A stretch of DNA of 64,000 bases from Rhodococcus qingshengii JCM 15477 (lineage in GTDB: Bacteria; Actinomycetota; Actinomycetes; Mycobacteriales; Mycobacteriaceae), in contig NZ_CP096563.1 in the NCBI RefSeq assembly GCF_023221595.1, positions 3,301,001 through 3,365,000 of the forward strand. Direction: 5' to 3'. The notes beneath the pieces were generated by a model. It saw only the letters and a list, made by a program, of their open reading frames with translations, did no database searches and was not told where the DNA came from. Positions 1-9,148 of this stretch are shown in pieces. The position numbers and the translations under genes were made by a program. The stretch's first letter is position 1. Every line of letters begins with the position of its first letter.

Positions 1-973
1 AGACCGCCTCGGCAGTCTGCGGAATGACGTTCGCCTTGTATCCGGCCTTGAGCATCGTCGGGTTCGCCGTGTCACGGAACGTCGCCCCGATGATGTTGGC
101 GATCGTCCCCAACTTCGCGAGAGTCCCGTCGATGTCGGGTGATCCCGGATCGAAGTCCAATCCGGTCTCCTCGCCGACGGCGGTCAGGAACTCCGCGACC
201 GAATCCGAGATCACGATCGGGAACTGGTGGGCAGCAAGCCTCGAGACCGCGCCGGCGAGTGTCGCGACCGCGTTGTCGTCGTGGAGGAAGGAGCCGTGTC
301 CGGCGCGTCCCTTGGCCGTCAGACGCATCCAACCGAGGCCCTTTTCCGCAGTCTCCACGAGGTAGAGCCGGCGGTCGGTTCCGTCAGGCCGCGGAACCGT
401 CAGCGAGAAACCGCCGACCTCACCCACGGCCTCGGTCACTCCCTCGAACAGATCCGGGCGGTGCTCGACCAGCCACTGGCATCCGTACTTACCGCCCGCT
501 TCCTCGTCCGCCACGAAAGCGAACACCAGATCACGCGGCGGTACGACGCCTTCCGCCTTGAACTGTCTGGCGAGGGCCAGGATCATCCCGACCATGTCCT
601 TCATGTCCACGGCGCCGCGCCCCCAGACGTAACCGTCCTGGACGGTGCCGGCAAAGGGATGGACGCTCCAGTCGGCGGGCTCGGCCGGAACTACGTCGAG
701 ATGACCGTGAAGCATCAACGCACCACGACCCGACTCGGCTCCCTTCAAACGAGCAAAGACATTCCCACGGCCGGGTGCTCCGGACTCGACGTATTCCGTC
801 TCGTAACCGACTTCTTGAAGCTGCGCGGCAACCCACTCCGCGCACGCACGCTCGCCTTTGGTGGTTTCGAGTTCTCCCGTGTTCGAGGTGTCGAAGCGGA
901 TGAGGGAACTGACCAGTTCGACTACTTCTGCTTCGGCTCTACTCGGATTCGAATTATTCGGGGTTGTGGTCAT
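1..973 (-). CDS. M20 family metallopeptidase (dipeptidase/deacylase type), 3' end cut by the window
   Basis: Reading the minus strand from the ATG at 973 gives an uninterrupted frame of about 324 codons to the window edge, starting MTTTPNNSNPSRAEAEVVEL. It carries the M20 zinc-peptidase signatures: LMLHGHLDVVPA (metal-binding His and Asp) at about residues 87-98, WGRGAVDMKDM at about 116-126, and ADEEAGG (catalytic Glu pair) at about 150-156. A dimerisation-domain segment with KGRAGHGS follows. The family hydrolyses peptide or N-acyl bonds using two metal ions; the exact substrate cannot be told from sequence. The C-terminal part, including the last metal ligands, lies outside the window. The plus-strand frames over this stretch are shadows. 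Confidence 0.9.
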   Translation of the reverse strand, partial: MTTTPNNSNPSRAEAEVVELVSSLIRFDTSNTGELETTKGERACAEWVAAQLQEVGYETEYVESGAPGRGNVFARLKGAESGRGALMLHGHLDVVPAEPADWSVHPFAGTVQDGYVWGRGAVDMKDMVGMILALARQFKAEGVVPPRDLVFAFVADEEAGGKYGCQWLVEHRPDLFEGVTEAVGEVGGFSLTVPRPDGTDRRLYLVETAEKGLGWMRLTAKGRAGHGSFLHDDNAVATLAGAVSRLAAHQFPIVISDSVAEFLTAVGEETGLDFDPGSPDIDGTLAKLGTIANIIGATFRDTANPTMLKAGYKANVIPQTAEAV

Positions 974-1091
974 TCCACTTTCCTACCATCGAATCAAACG
1001 ACGCGGGCGACCGGAATGCCCCGCAACCTGGCGATTTGGGGCAGCTCACCTAATCGGATACTCTTTCCCAGCACCGAGAAATCGGGGCCGA

Positions 1092-1177
1092 GTCCGAGTG
1101 GCGGAATGGCAGACGCGCTAGCTTGAGGTGCTAGTGTCCTATTAACGGACGTGGGGGTTCAAGTCCCCCCTCGGACA
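1092..1177 (+). tRNA. tRNA-Leu (anticodon GAG), copy 1
   Basis: An 86-nt class II tRNA. The 7-bp acceptor stem is GTCCGAG paired with CTCGGAC, the discriminator A is at 1177, and the T arm is a 5-bp GGGGG/CCCCC stem with a TTCAAGT loop. The anticodon stem CTAGC/GCTAG encloses the loop TTGAGGT, giving anticodon GAG at 1125-1127. A long variable arm with GTCC pairing GGAC marks it as tRNA-Leu. CCA is not encoded. An identical copy lies 248 bp downstream. It is followed by a strong intrinsic terminator. Confidence 0.96.
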
Positions 1178-1189
1178 CTCGAATACAGC

Positions 1190-1225
1190 AAAAAGACCCC
1201 AGCCTGATCAGGCTGGGGTCTTTTT
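1190..1225 (+). terminator. Intrinsic terminator after tRNA-Leu copy 1
   Basis: A perfect 16-bp stem (arms 1190-1205 and 1210-1225) closes on a GATC loop and ends in five T residues. It starts 12 nt after the tRNA. Symmetric A and T tracts mean it could work in both directions. Confidence 0.9.
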
Positions 1226-1272
1226 GCTGTGCGCCTTTATTAACCCCCGGCGGTTAATAAAGGCGCACAGCA
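1225..1272. repeat. Perfect 21-bp inverted repeat between the two tRNA-Leu genes
   Basis: Arms 1225-1245 and 1252-1272 are exact reverse complements, separated by 6 nt (CCCGGC). The left arm shares its first T with the T-run of the preceding terminator. The core TTTATTAACC is AT-rich while the outer TGCTGTGCGCC is GC-rich, so the cruciform or hairpin would be very stable. There is no T-run after the right arm, so it is not a standard terminator. It lies in the spacer of a tRNA gene duplication and may be connected with how that arose. Confidence 0.9.
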
Positions 1273-1277
1273 GTGGG

Positions 1278-1428
1278 GCGATTTGGGACCTGGGGATGGC
1301 ATCGGATACTCTTTCCCAGCACCGAGAAATCGGGGCCGAGTCCGAGTGGCGGAATGGCAGACGCGCTAGCTTGAGGTGCTAGTGTCCTATTAACGGACGT
1401 GGGGGTTCAAGTCCCCCCTCGGACACTC
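1278..1428 (+). repeat. Second unit of a ~150-bp tandem duplication carrying promoter-proximal DNA and tRNA-Leu
   Basis: Positions 1053-1180 and 1301-1428 are identical (128 bp, offset 248). A shorter shared block (GCGATTTGGG) also lies upstream of each, at 1031-1040 and 1278-1287, with a divergent patch of 12-13 nt between. The copied unit therefore contains the whole tRNA and about 40 nt of 5' flank, including a GATACT element that could be a -10 box. The terminator and palindrome between the copies are not duplicated. Confidence 0.9.
1340..1425 (+). tRNA. tRNA-Leu (anticodon GAG), copy 2
   Basis: Identical in all 86 nt to the copy at 1092-1177, including anticodon GAG (1373-1375) and the identical 39-nt 5' flank. 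It has its own, different, terminator downstream, so each copy can be transcribed as a separate unit. Confidence 0.96.
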
Positions 1429-1446
1429 TGTGTTGAGACAGACAGG

Positions 1447-1477
1447 AAAAGCTCCGGTTCATCGAACCGGAGCTTTT
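1447..1477 (+). terminator. Intrinsic terminator after tRNA-Leu copy 2
   Basis: A perfect 14-bp stem (1447-1460 with 1464-1477), 3-nt loop, A-run on the left and T-run on the right. It separates the tRNA from the SDR gene that starts at 1534. Confidence 0.88.
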
Positions 1478-1533
1478 CTCGTAATTGGCGAAGTTCCCGC
1501 ACCAGGGAACAGTCCGCGCGAGCGGCGATCGAG

Positions 1534-3075
1534 ATGGAACAGAAGTTCGAAGTGGATACAGACACCAAGAAGTCGGATGCACTGCAGGCAGATTCGCTGG
1601 AAACAGCCGATTCAGAATCTGCTCGAGCCGAACTCACCGGACTCGACCCCGCAGAACTCGAAATCTGCCTGAAGGTCCTTTCCGAAGCCGCCGAACTCGA
1701 CGACGAGCATCCCGATTCGATCACCATGCAGCGCGCTGTCGGCCATCTGTTCAAGCGACTCAAGAAGAAGCGTCGCCTCGCCTCGCGCGCAGCCGTCAAC
1801 GAAGCCGACCGCCAAGTGGTCGCTGCGACTGCCACCGGTTCACCCGATCGCATCGACGACGAGACCGCAGGCATTCCGATCAAGTCGAACACCGCCGGCG
1901 CCTCCGCCGGCACGCTCATCAAGGCGCGGCCATGCTACATCTGCAAGCAGCGCTACACCGCAGTCGACGCCTTCTACCACCAACTGTGCCCCGATTGCGC
2001 TGCCACCAGCCGCAGCAAACGTGATGCCAGCACTGATCTCACCGGCCGACGCGCACTTCTGACCGGCGGCCGCGCGAAGATCGGCATGTACATCGCGTTG
2101 CGCCTGCTGCGTGACGGCGCACATCTGACCATCACGACACGATTCCCCAACGACGCGATCCGCCGATTCAAAGCGATGGAAGACAGCAACGACTGGATTC
2201 ACCGTCTGCGCATCGTCGGCATCGACCTCCGCGACCCCGCCCAGGTTGTTGCACTCGCGGATTCCGTTGCCGCACAGGGTCCACTCGACATCCTCATCAA
2301 CAACGCCGCACAAACTGTTCGACGCTCCCCCGGTGCCTACGGCGCTCTGGTCGACGCCGAGTCCGGTGCGCTTCCCGCCGGTGAACTGCCTGATGTCCTG
2401 ACTTTCGGCAAGACGAGCGACGCCCACCCCGCGGCTCTGGCCGGATCGCTGTCGGACGTCGCAAGCATCACCTCCGGAAATCTGTCCGCCGACGCGGTCA
2501 GTTCACTCGCCCTCGTCGCCAAGTCGGCGTCACCCGATCGCATCGAGCAGGGCATCGCCATCGACGCGGGCGGGCTGCTGCCCGACCTCGCGCACACCAA
2601 CAGCTGGGTTCAGACCGTCGAAGAGGTCGATCCAATCGAGCTTCTCGAAGTCCAGCTCTGCAACTCGGTCGCGCCCTTCATTCTCGTTTCGCGCTTGCGC
2701 CCGTCGATGGCCGCGGCCGCTGCACGACGCAAGTACGTCGTGAACGTTTCCGCCATGGAAGGCCAGTTCAGCCGCGCGTACAAGGGCCCTGGCCACCCGC
2801 ACACCAACATGGCCAAGGCAGCACTGAACATGCTGACCCGCACCAGCTCCAAGGAAATGCTCGACGACGGCATCCTCATGACCGCCGTCGACACCGGCTG
2901 GATCACCGACGAACGCCCACACTTCACCAAGATGCGGTTGGCCGACGAAGGTTTTCACGCACCACTCGACCTCGTCGACGGTGCCGCCCGCGTCTACGAC
3001 CCCATCGTTCAGGGTGAACTGGGCGTCGACCTGCACGGCTGCTTCCTCAAGGATTACAAACCTTCGCCGTGGTGA
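1534..3075 (+). CDS. SDR-fold protein with N-terminal extension and four-cysteine zinc ribbon; catalytic Tyr apparently replaced
   Basis: 513 aa from the ATG at 1534, the first plausible start after the tRNA terminator (no strong Shine-Dalgarno). Residues 1-130 are acidic and charged. CxxC pairs at 134/137 and 152/155 suggest a small zinc ribbon. The Rossmann/SDR part begins near 170: LLTGGRAKIG (nucleotide-binding turn, 175-184), then INNAAQ at 255-260. An insertion of about 100 residues separates this from NVSAMEG (S406). In place of YxxxK the sequence reads HTNMAK (T424, K428); the nearest Tyr is Y416. It resembles the divergent SDR-like proteins annotated simply as oxidoreductases. Substrate unknown; it may bind NAD(P) without classical SDR chemistry. 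Confidence 0.8.
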   Translation: MEQKFEVDTDTKKSDALQADSLETADSESARAELTGLDPAELEICLKVLSEAAELDDEHPDSITMQRAVGHLFKRLKKKRRLASRAAVNEADRQVVAATATGSPDRIDDETAGIPIKSNTAGASAGTLIKARPCYICKQRYTAVDAFYHQLCPDCAATSRSKRDASTDLTGRRALLTGGRAKIGMYIALRLLRDGAHLTITTRFPNDAIRRFKAMEDSNDWIHRLRIVGIDLRDPAQVVALADSVAAQGPLDILINNAAQTVRRSPGAYGALVDAESGALPAGELPDVLTFGKTSDAHPAALAGSLSDVASITSGNLSADAVSSLALVAKSASPDRIEQGIAIDAGGLLPDLAHTNSWVQTVEEVDPIELLEVQLCNSVAPFILVSRLRPSMAAAAARRKYVVNVSAMEGQFSRAYKGPGHPHTNMAKAALNMLTRTSSKEMLDDGILMTAVDTGWITDERPHFTKMRLADEGFHAPLDLVDGAARVYDPIVQGELGVDLHGCFLKDYKPSPW

Positions 3076-3231
3076 TCGGCAGCACGCCGCATTCGTGATG
3101 GGCGGCACCTAGGCGCCCCGATGTGGCGATCTCGTCACCCCCAGACCCCCGTGTCGAGTAGCTCATTTCAGGTAGAGCACAGCATTGCAGGCGATAATGG
3201 AGCTGACACTGCTCACCGACTCGGAGGAACC

Positions 3232-3663
3232 ATGACGATCGCCGTCGTACACAAGGACAGCCCGGAAGGCCGTGCCGCAATCGTGGCCGCTGCACGGGAA
3301 TCCGTGGGTCGAAGCGAGGAACTGCTGGTTCTGCACGTCCTGGACGACGTCAACATCGGAGGCACGGTCAACCTCGGAGACACCGAGGACGATCGGGCCG
3401 CTCTTCGCGGCGAGATCCAGTCAGCGCTCGACGCCGGTGGATTCTCGGAGACGAAGTGGGATCTGCGCACCACCGAGCACGACGGCGATCCGGTGACCGC
3501 GCTCGTCAACCTGGTCCACGACGCGGGTGTCGATCTCCTGATCGTCGGAACACGCCGGATGTCCCCCATCGGCAAGTTCCTCCTCGAACGCCCGCTGCAG
3601 CGTCTCCTGCTCGAAGTGGAGGCTCCGATCCTCGTCGTCAAGGAGCCCTTCCCCGCCGAGTGA
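3232..3663 (+). CDS. Universal stress protein (UspA family), single domain
   Basis: 143 aa. The ATG at 3232 is preceded by GGAGGA with good spacing. The chain starts MTIAVVHKDSPEGRAAI and ends with LLIVGTRRMSPIGKFLLER and PILVVKEP, the typical last strand and ATP-loop region of Usp proteins. The usual ATP-binding motif GxxGxxxxxxxxGS(V) is reduced here (GTRRMSPIGKFLLERPLQR), so nucleotide binding is uncertain. A single-domain Usp is shorter than the tandem-domain mycobacterial forms. It stands alone between the SDR gene and the saccharopine-dehydrogenase-like gene, all on the plus strand. Confidence 0.88.
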   Translation: MTIAVVHKDSPEGRAAIVAAARESVGRSEELLVLHVLDDVNIGGTVNLGDTEDDRAALRGEIQSALDAGGFSETKWDLRTTEHDGDPVTALVNLVHDAGVDLLIVGTRRMSPIGKFLLERPLQRLLLEVEAPILVVKEPFPAE

Positions 3664-3707
3664 CCTCGGTCACATCACTTTCGGGTGCTCGTTTGTAGGC
3701 TGGCTCC

Positions 3708-4958
3708 ATGACTGGAACCTCGCCCGCCCGAGAACTCGACATCATCGTCTACGGAGCGAGCGGCTTCGTCGGTAAGCTACTCGCCGACTACCTCGTCAAA
3801 CATGCTCCCGAAGGCACAAAAATCGGCCTCGGTGGCCGCTCCCTCGAGAAGTTGGCAGCCACTCGCGCCGATCTGGGTACCGCCGCGGCCGATCTCCCCC
3901 TGATCATTGCCGACGCCGACGACGCCACCGCATTGAAGGCGCTCGCCCAGCGAAGCCGGGTCGTCGCCACCACGGTCGGCCCGTATGCCAAGTACGGCCA
4001 CGCCCTCGTTCACGAATGCGCCTCCGCCGGAACTCATTACGTCGACCTCACCGGTGAGGTGCTGTTCCACCGCGAGAGCATCGACGCCAACCATGAGCTG
4101 GCGGTCTCGACCGGCGCAAAGATCGTCCATTCCTGCGGATTCGATTCCATCCCTTCCGATCTCGGAGTTCACGTCCTCCACGAGAAGGTCACTGCCGACG
4201 GCGCCGGTGAGCTCACCGACACAACGCTGGTGGTCACGGCGCTGCGCGGCGGCGTGAGCGGTGGCACGATCGATTCGCTTCGCAATCAGATCGACGTGTC
4301 GAAAGACGATGCGCGCCTGCGGAAACTCGCGGCCTCGCCGTACTCGCTGAGCCCCGATCGTGACCGGGAGCCTGACCTCGGACGACAGAGCGACGTGAGC
4401 GTGGTCGACGGCAAGAAGATCGATCCTTCACTGAAGGGGTGGAAGGCACCGTTCGTGATGGCGTCGTACAACACACGAGTCGTCCGTCGCAGCAATGCGC
4501 TCCGAGAGTGGGCGTACGGCAAGAAGTTCAAGTACAGCGAGGTGATGAGCGTCGGCTCATCGGTGGTGTCACCGGTGATTGCGGGCGGCGTGGCGGTCGG
4601 CCTCGGCGCGCTGGTCGCCGGACTCGCTCTACCTCCGACACGTTTCCTTCTCGACAAGGTATTGCCGGCTCCCGGTGAAGGTCCGAGCGAGAGCACCCAG
4701 AAGAAGGGCCACTTCACGCTCGACGTGTTCACCACGACCACGACCGGCGCCCGATACACATCACGAGTGAAGGCGAAGGGCGACCCGGGATACAGCGCGA
4801 CGGCGGTAATGCTCGGCGAATCTGCGTTGTCGTTGGCGAAGGACCAAAAGGCTCTTCCCCCGGCCACCGGCGTTTTGACTCCAGCGACAGCGCTCGGCGA
4901 CGTCCTGGTCGAGCGTCTACGCGCGGCTGGTTTCGAGATTTCCGCGCGCAAACTCTAG
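3708..4958 (+). CDS. Saccharopine dehydrogenase-like NAD(P)-binding protein (trans-acting enoyl reductase family)
   Basis: 416 aa. The N terminus has a Rossmann motif, IVYGASGFVGKLLADYL at about residues 12-28, followed by GGRSLEKL. Further segments VVATTVGPYAKYGHALV, GTHYVDLTGE and SCGFDSIPSDLGV are characteristic of the membrane-associated saccharopine dehydrogenase-like family of actinomycetes. That family includes the mycobacterial trans-acting enoyl reductase of phthiocerol/phenolphthiocerol lipid synthesis and its paralogue Rv2449c. A hydrophobic stretch around 285-310 may contact the membrane. True saccharopine chemistry is unlikely; a role in lipid reduction is inference from the family. 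Confidence 0.88.
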   Translation: MTGTSPARELDIIVYGASGFVGKLLADYLVKHAPEGTKIGLGGRSLEKLAATRADLGTAAADLPLIIADADDATALKALAQRSRVVATTVGPYAKYGHALVHECASAGTHYVDLTGEVLFHRESIDANHELAVSTGAKIVHSCGFDSIPSDLGVHVLHEKVTADGAGELTDTTLVVTALRGGVSGGTIDSLRNQIDVSKDDARLRKLAASPYSLSPDRDREPDLGRQSDVSVVDGKKIDPSLKGWKAPFVMASYNTRVVRRSNALREWAYGKKFKYSEVMSVGSSVVSPVIAGGVAVGLGALVAGLALPPTRFLLDKVLPAPGEGPSESTQKKGHFTLDVFTTTTTGARYTSRVKAKGDPGYSATAVMLGESALSLAKDQKALPPATGVLTPATALGDVLVERLRAAGFEISARKL

Positions 4959-5110
4959 ACAGAACGAATTTCACTTGATCGTTTCAGCTCTTCGCGCCCG
5001 ATTATCGCAGCTCAGGGCGCGGACAGCGGTGGGAATACTCCCAGGTAACATTGATGTTGGTTCATGGCATCCATATGTGATGCTCCGCTTTCGGAAAAGT
5101 GAGGCTATTC

Positions 5111-7294
5111 ATGACTGAGCGCGTTCAGGTCGGCAGTCTTCAGGTTGCCAAGGTTCTCTACGACTTCGTGGTCGAGGAGGCTCTTCCCGGCACCGGTGTA
5201 GACGCCGAAACGTTCTGGGCCGGCGCCGACAAGGTCATCACCGAGCTCGCACCGAAGAACCGCGACTTGCTTGCCAAGCGTGACGATCTGCAGGCTCAGA
5301 TCGATCAGTGGCATCGCGATCACGCCGGCGCTCCCATCGACGCCGCCGCGTACAAGGCGTTCCTGCAGGAAATCGGCTACCTCCTGCCGACGCCTGCCGA
5401 GTTCTCGGTCACCACCGCGAACGTCGACACCGAGATCACCTCGACGGCCGGCCCGCAGTTGGTCGTGCCGATCCTCAACGCGCGCTTCGCTCTCAACGCG
5501 TCCAACGCCCGCTGGGGTTCGTTGTACGACGCGCTGTACGGCACCAACGCCATCTCCGAGGAGAACGGCGCCGAGAAGGGTTCCGGCTACAACAAGGTCC
5601 GCGGCGACAAGGTCATCGCCTGGGCGCGTGAATTCCTCGATGCGGCAGCACCTCTCGCGTCGGGATCGCATGCAGATTCAACCAAGTACGTTGTCGACGG
5701 CAGTGAACTGAAGATCACGTTGGCAGACGGTACTGTCACCACGCTCGCCCAGCCGGAGAAGTTCGTCGGCTACCTCGGCGAGAAGGACGCACCGACGAGC
5801 ATCCTGCTGCTGAACAACGGATTGCACGCCGAGATCCAGATCGACGCCTCGTCCCCGATCGGCAGCACCGACGCCGCCGGCGTCAAGGACGTCGTTCTCG
5901 AATCCGCCGTCACCACGATCATGGACTTCGAGGACTCGGTCGCCGCTGTCGACGCCGACGACAAGGTTGTCGGCTACCGAAACTGGTTGGGTCTCAACCG
6001 CGGTGACTTGTCCGAGGAGATCAAGAAGGGCGCCAAGTCCTTCACCCGCACGCTCAACGGCGACCGTAAGTACACCGCAGTCGACGGCAGCGAACTCAGC
6101 CTGCACGGTCGTTCGCTCCTGTTCGTCCGCAACGTCGGTCACCTCATGACCAACCCCGCGATCCTCGACGCCGACGGCAACGAGGTCCCCGAGGGCATCC
6201 TCGACGCCTTGATCACCAGTGCCTGTGCAGTGCACGGCCTCTCGATCAGTGACGCCAACGGACCGCTCGACAACAGCCGCACCGGCTCGATCTACATCGT
6301 CAAGCCCAAGCAGCACGGTCCCGAGGAAGTTGCCTTCACCACCGAACTGTTCGGCCGTGTCGAGCAGGTCCTCGGGCTTCCGGAGAACACGCTCAAGGTC
6401 GGCATCATGGACGAGGAGCGTCGTACGACGGTCAACCTCGCCGCCTGCATCAAGGAAGCCGTCGACCGCGTCGTGTTCATCAACACCGGCTTCCTCGACC
6501 GCACCGGCGACGAGATCCACACCTCCATGGAAGCCGGCGCGATGGTGCGCAAGGCCGAGATGAAGAAGCAGAAGTGGATCGGTGCGTACGAGGACTGGAA
6601 CGTCGACACCGGACTGGCCTGCGGCCTGCAGGGCAAGGCGCAGATCGGCAAGGGCATGTGGGCCATGACCGAGCTGATGGCAGACATGCTCGAGCAGAAG
6701 ATCGGTCACCCCAAGGCCGGCGCCAACACCGCATGGGTACCTTCGCCGACCGGCGCAACGCTGCACGCGACGCACTACCACCGCGTCGACGTATTCGCAG
6801 TTCAGGACAGCCTGAAGGGCAAGCCTCGCGCGAGCGTCGACGACATCCTGACCATCCCGCTCGCTCCCAGCACCGACTGGACGGACGCGGAGAAGAAGGA
6901 AGAGCTCGACAACAACTGCCAGTCCATCCTCGGCTACGTGGTCCGTTGGATCGACGCGGGCGTCGGCTGCTCCAAGGTTCCCGACATCCACGATGTCGCG
7001 CTCATGGAGGATCGCGCCACGCTGCGCATCTCGAGCCAGCTGCTCGCCAACTGGCTGCGTCACGGCATCGTCAGCGAGAGCGACGTTGTCAGCGCACTCG
7101 AGCGCATGGCCCCGGTTGTCGACCGTCAGAACGAGGGCGACGCCGAGTACCGCAACATGGCACCTGATTTCGATTCCAACATCGCGTTCCAGGCTGCCAA
7201 GGAACTCATCCTCGAAGGCGCGAAGCAGCCCAGCGGATACACGGAGCCGATCCTGCATCGCCGCCGCCGCGAGTACAAGGCCGCCAACGCCTGA
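5111..7294 (+). CDS. glcB: Malate synthase G
   Basis: 727 aa, the normal length for isoform G. Start ATG 5111 ([19 protein letters not shown]) fits known actinobacterial GlcB N termini; an in-frame start 12 nt upstream would only add four residues. Malate synthase condenses glyoxylate with acetyl-CoA to malate in the glyoxylate shunt. Supporting segments are [61 protein letters not shown], and the C-terminal [20 protein letters not shown]. Upstream (4959-5110) is a 152-bp promoter region. It lies beside the gcv/garA block, as in M. tuberculosis. Confidence 0.97.
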   Translation: MTERVQVGSLQVAKVLYDFVVEEALPGTGVDAETFWAGADKVITELAPKNRDLLAKRDDLQAQIDQWHRDHAGAPIDAAAYKAFLQEIGYLLPTPAEFSVTTANVDTEITSTAGPQLVVPILNARFALNASNARWGSLYDALYGTNAISEENGAEKGSGYNKVRGDKVIAWAREFLDAAAPLASGSHADSTKYVVDGSELKITLADGTVTTLAQPEKFVGYLGEKDAPTSILLLNNGLHAEIQIDASSPIGSTDAAGVKDVVLESAVTTIMDFEDSVAAVDADDKVVGYRNWLGLNRGDLSEEIKKGAKSFTRTLNGDRKYTAVDGSELSLHGRSLLFVRNVGHLMTNPAILDADGNEVPEGILDALITSACAVHGLSISDANGPLDNSRTGSIYIVKPKQHGPEEVAFTTELFGRVEQVLGLPENTLKVGIMDEERRTTVNLAACIKEAVDRVVFINTGFLDRTGDEIHTSMEAGAMVRKAEMKKQKWIGAYEDWNVDTGLACGLQGKAQIGKGMWAMTELMADMLEQKIGHPKAGANTAWVPSPTGATLHATHYHRVDVFAVQDSLKGKPRASVDDILTIPLAPSTDWTDAEKKEELDNNCQSILGYVVRWIDAGVGCSKVPDIHDVALMEDRATLRISSQLLANWLRHGIVSESDVVSALERMAPVVDRQNEGDAEYRNMAPDFDSNIAFQAAKELILEGAKQPSGYTEPILHRRRREYKAANA

Positions 7295-7325
7295 TTTCAC
7301 CTTCTTCGAACTCGAAGCTGAACCC

Positions 7326-7363
7326 GAACAGCCTCGGCACCGCTCCCGGTGTCGAGGCTGTTC
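7326..7363 (+). terminator. Hairpin downstream of glcB
   Basis: An 11-bp stem (7326-7336 with 7353-7363), with extra internal pairing, lies 30 nt after the glcB stop. No T-run follows, so it is either a T-less actinobacterial terminator or an mRNA 3' stabiliser. Confidence 0.6.
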
Positions 7364-7453
7364 GCGTAGGCCCCGAAGTTTCGTCACTAGACTGGCCGAG
7401 GACACAGTCCGTTCAACAGACATTCTTCGAGTGACCAAGGTAGGGCAAGGTAC

Positions 7454-9148
7454 GTGGGCGAACATCGCGGCGGGTCAGGCGCCAGAGGTATCAGTAAGGG
7501 GCCGATTCTCGTCGTCGTGCTGATCGTCTTGATCGTGGCAGGCTTCTTCGGATGGAAGGCCCTCAGCAACCGGATCGACCATCAGGGACAGCAGGCAGCC
7601 GGTACGTGCGTCGAGGGCAACAAGACACTCGACGTCACCGCGGATCCGTCCATAGCCCCACAGGTCGAGGAACTGGCGAAGCGGTACACCCAGACCTCGC
7701 CGGTGGTGCGTGATCACTGCATCGCCGTCGTGGTGCACGGTGCGCCGTCCGCGTCGGTCTCGACGGCACTCGAAGCCGGTCCGGCGGCCCCCTGGGACGA
7801 CGCAGCATTGGGACCGCGTCCCTCCCTGTGGATCCCGACGAGTTCGTTCGAACTCGCGCCACTGTCGGGCAAGGCCGTGATCAACGGTGATCCTCGCTCG
7901 CTCGCGAGTTCCCCGATCGTTCTGGCAGCCGGTCCCGAGACCGCGGCAGCATTGGCCGGCGCAGCATCGAGTTGGAAGTCTTTGCCTTCCGATCTGACGG
8001 TCGCCCTGCCGGTCGGAAGTACCGAAACCTCGATGGCTGCACAGGCGATCGCTGCCGACGTCGCCGATGCGGGTGCCGGTCCGGTCACGACGGATCAGGC
8101 GAAGTCCGCTCAGGTCAACGCTGCGCTCAGTGCACGGGCGTTGCAGTTCCAATCCTTGCCGACTCCCCCCTCGTCCACCGCCGAAGCCCTCGGAGCACTG
8201 AGCGCCGGAACACCGGATTCGGTGAAAGCCGTTCCGGCCACGGAACAGTCGATAGCGCAGAGCGCGAACGCGGCGATGACGACGTACTCCCCCGCCGGCG
8301 CAACGCCAGTCGCGGACTATCCGGCGGTCATCGTCTCGGGCAGCGGGATCGACGAAACCGCGTCGCGCGCAGCGGCACAGTTTGCCGATTTCATGCGTGA
8401 GCCGAATCAGTCACAGTTGTTCGTCGGCGCCGGTTTCCGGGTCGAGGGCCAAGACCTTCCCGATCTCGGGGCGGTGTCCCCGGCCAAGATCTCGTCCACG
8501 TTGAAACCGGCTTCGGCGGAGACCGCAGCGGCGCTCGGTGACATAGTCGCCAACCCGGTCTCGCCGCGTAGTGCCACCATCCTGATGGACACGTCGGCGT
8601 CGATGGGTACCGACGACGGTGGCACTACCCGCTTGGCGAACGTTGCCTCGGCGGTGAATACCCAATTGGGTCGCAGCCCTGACGCTTCGGACATCGGCCT
8701 TCGCGAGTTCAGCACGGGCACCGACGGAAAACCGTCCGAGCGCATCCTGGTTCCGGGCGGTTCACTGTCCGAGCCTAATCGGCGTGCCACGATCACCGAT
8801 TTCCTCAACGGGCTTCGGGCCGGCGGAAAGACCTCCAAATACCCGGCGCTTGCCAGCTCCTACAAAGCCGCCGTGGACGGTTTCGACGCGGGGCGAGTCA
8901 ACTCGGTGCTGCTGATCACCTCGAGTACGCCTGACGAATCCACCACGACGCGAGCCGAACTGCTCAGCGCGATCGCCGCTGCGGGCAATCCGTCGCGTCC
9001 GGTACAGGTCGACGTGATCGTCGTCGGTGCGGGCGACGACGTCTCCACACTCCAAGACGTCTCGGATCGGACGGGCGGCACATTGGTTCGGGTCGATTCG
9101 ACGTCCGACCCCGCTCTCGCGGCCGCAGTGACCAAGATGCTGTCCTGA
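7454..9148 (+). CDS. Membrane-anchored protein with substrate-binding-like region and C-terminal VWA domain (Rv1836c-like)
   Basis: 564 aa from the GTG at 7454. One transmembrane helix at about 16-35 (ILVVVLIVLIVAGFFGW) anchors a large extracytoplasmic part. The middle resembles periplasmic binding proteins of the molybdate/sulfate type. The C-terminal VWA domain has the MIDAS motif DTSAS at about 378 plus the TSKYPAL region. Mycobacterial genomes keep a homologue next to glcB. The role is unknown; VWA domains usually mediate metal-dependent protein contacts at the cell surface. The stop overlaps the next start by one base (TGATG), so the two are probably co-translated. Confidence 0.85.
   Translation: MGEHRGGSGARGISKGPILVVVLIVLIVAGFFGWKALSNRIDHQGQQAAGTCVEGNKTLDVTADPSIAPQVEELAKRYTQTSPVVRDHCIAVVVHGAPSASVSTALEAGPAAPWDDAALGPRPSLWIPTSSFELAPLSGKAVINGDPRSLASSPIVLAAGPETAAALAGAASSWKSLPSDLTVALPVGSTETSMAAQAIAADVADAGAGPVTTDQAKSAQVNAALSARALQFQSLPTPPSSTAEALGALSAGTPDSVKAVPATEQSIAQSANAAMTTYSPAGATPVADYPAVIVSGSGIDETASRAAAQFADFMREPNQSQLFVGAGFRVEGQDLPDLGAVSPAKISSTLKPASAETAAALGDIVANPVSPRSATILMDTSASMGTDDGGTTRLANVASAVNTQLGRSPDASDIGLREFSTGTDGKPSERILVPGGSLSEPNRRATITDFLNGLRAGGKTSKYPALASSYKAAVDGFDAGRVNSVLLITSSTPDESTTTRAELLSAIAAAGNPSRPVQVDVIVVGAGDDVSTLQDVSDRTGGTLVRVDSTSDPALAAAVTKMLS

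Noticed and set aside
5678..7465. 595-codon open frame opposite glcB
   Set aside because: Antisense shadow of a confidently identified gene; composition is Val/Asp/Arg/Gly-rich noise.
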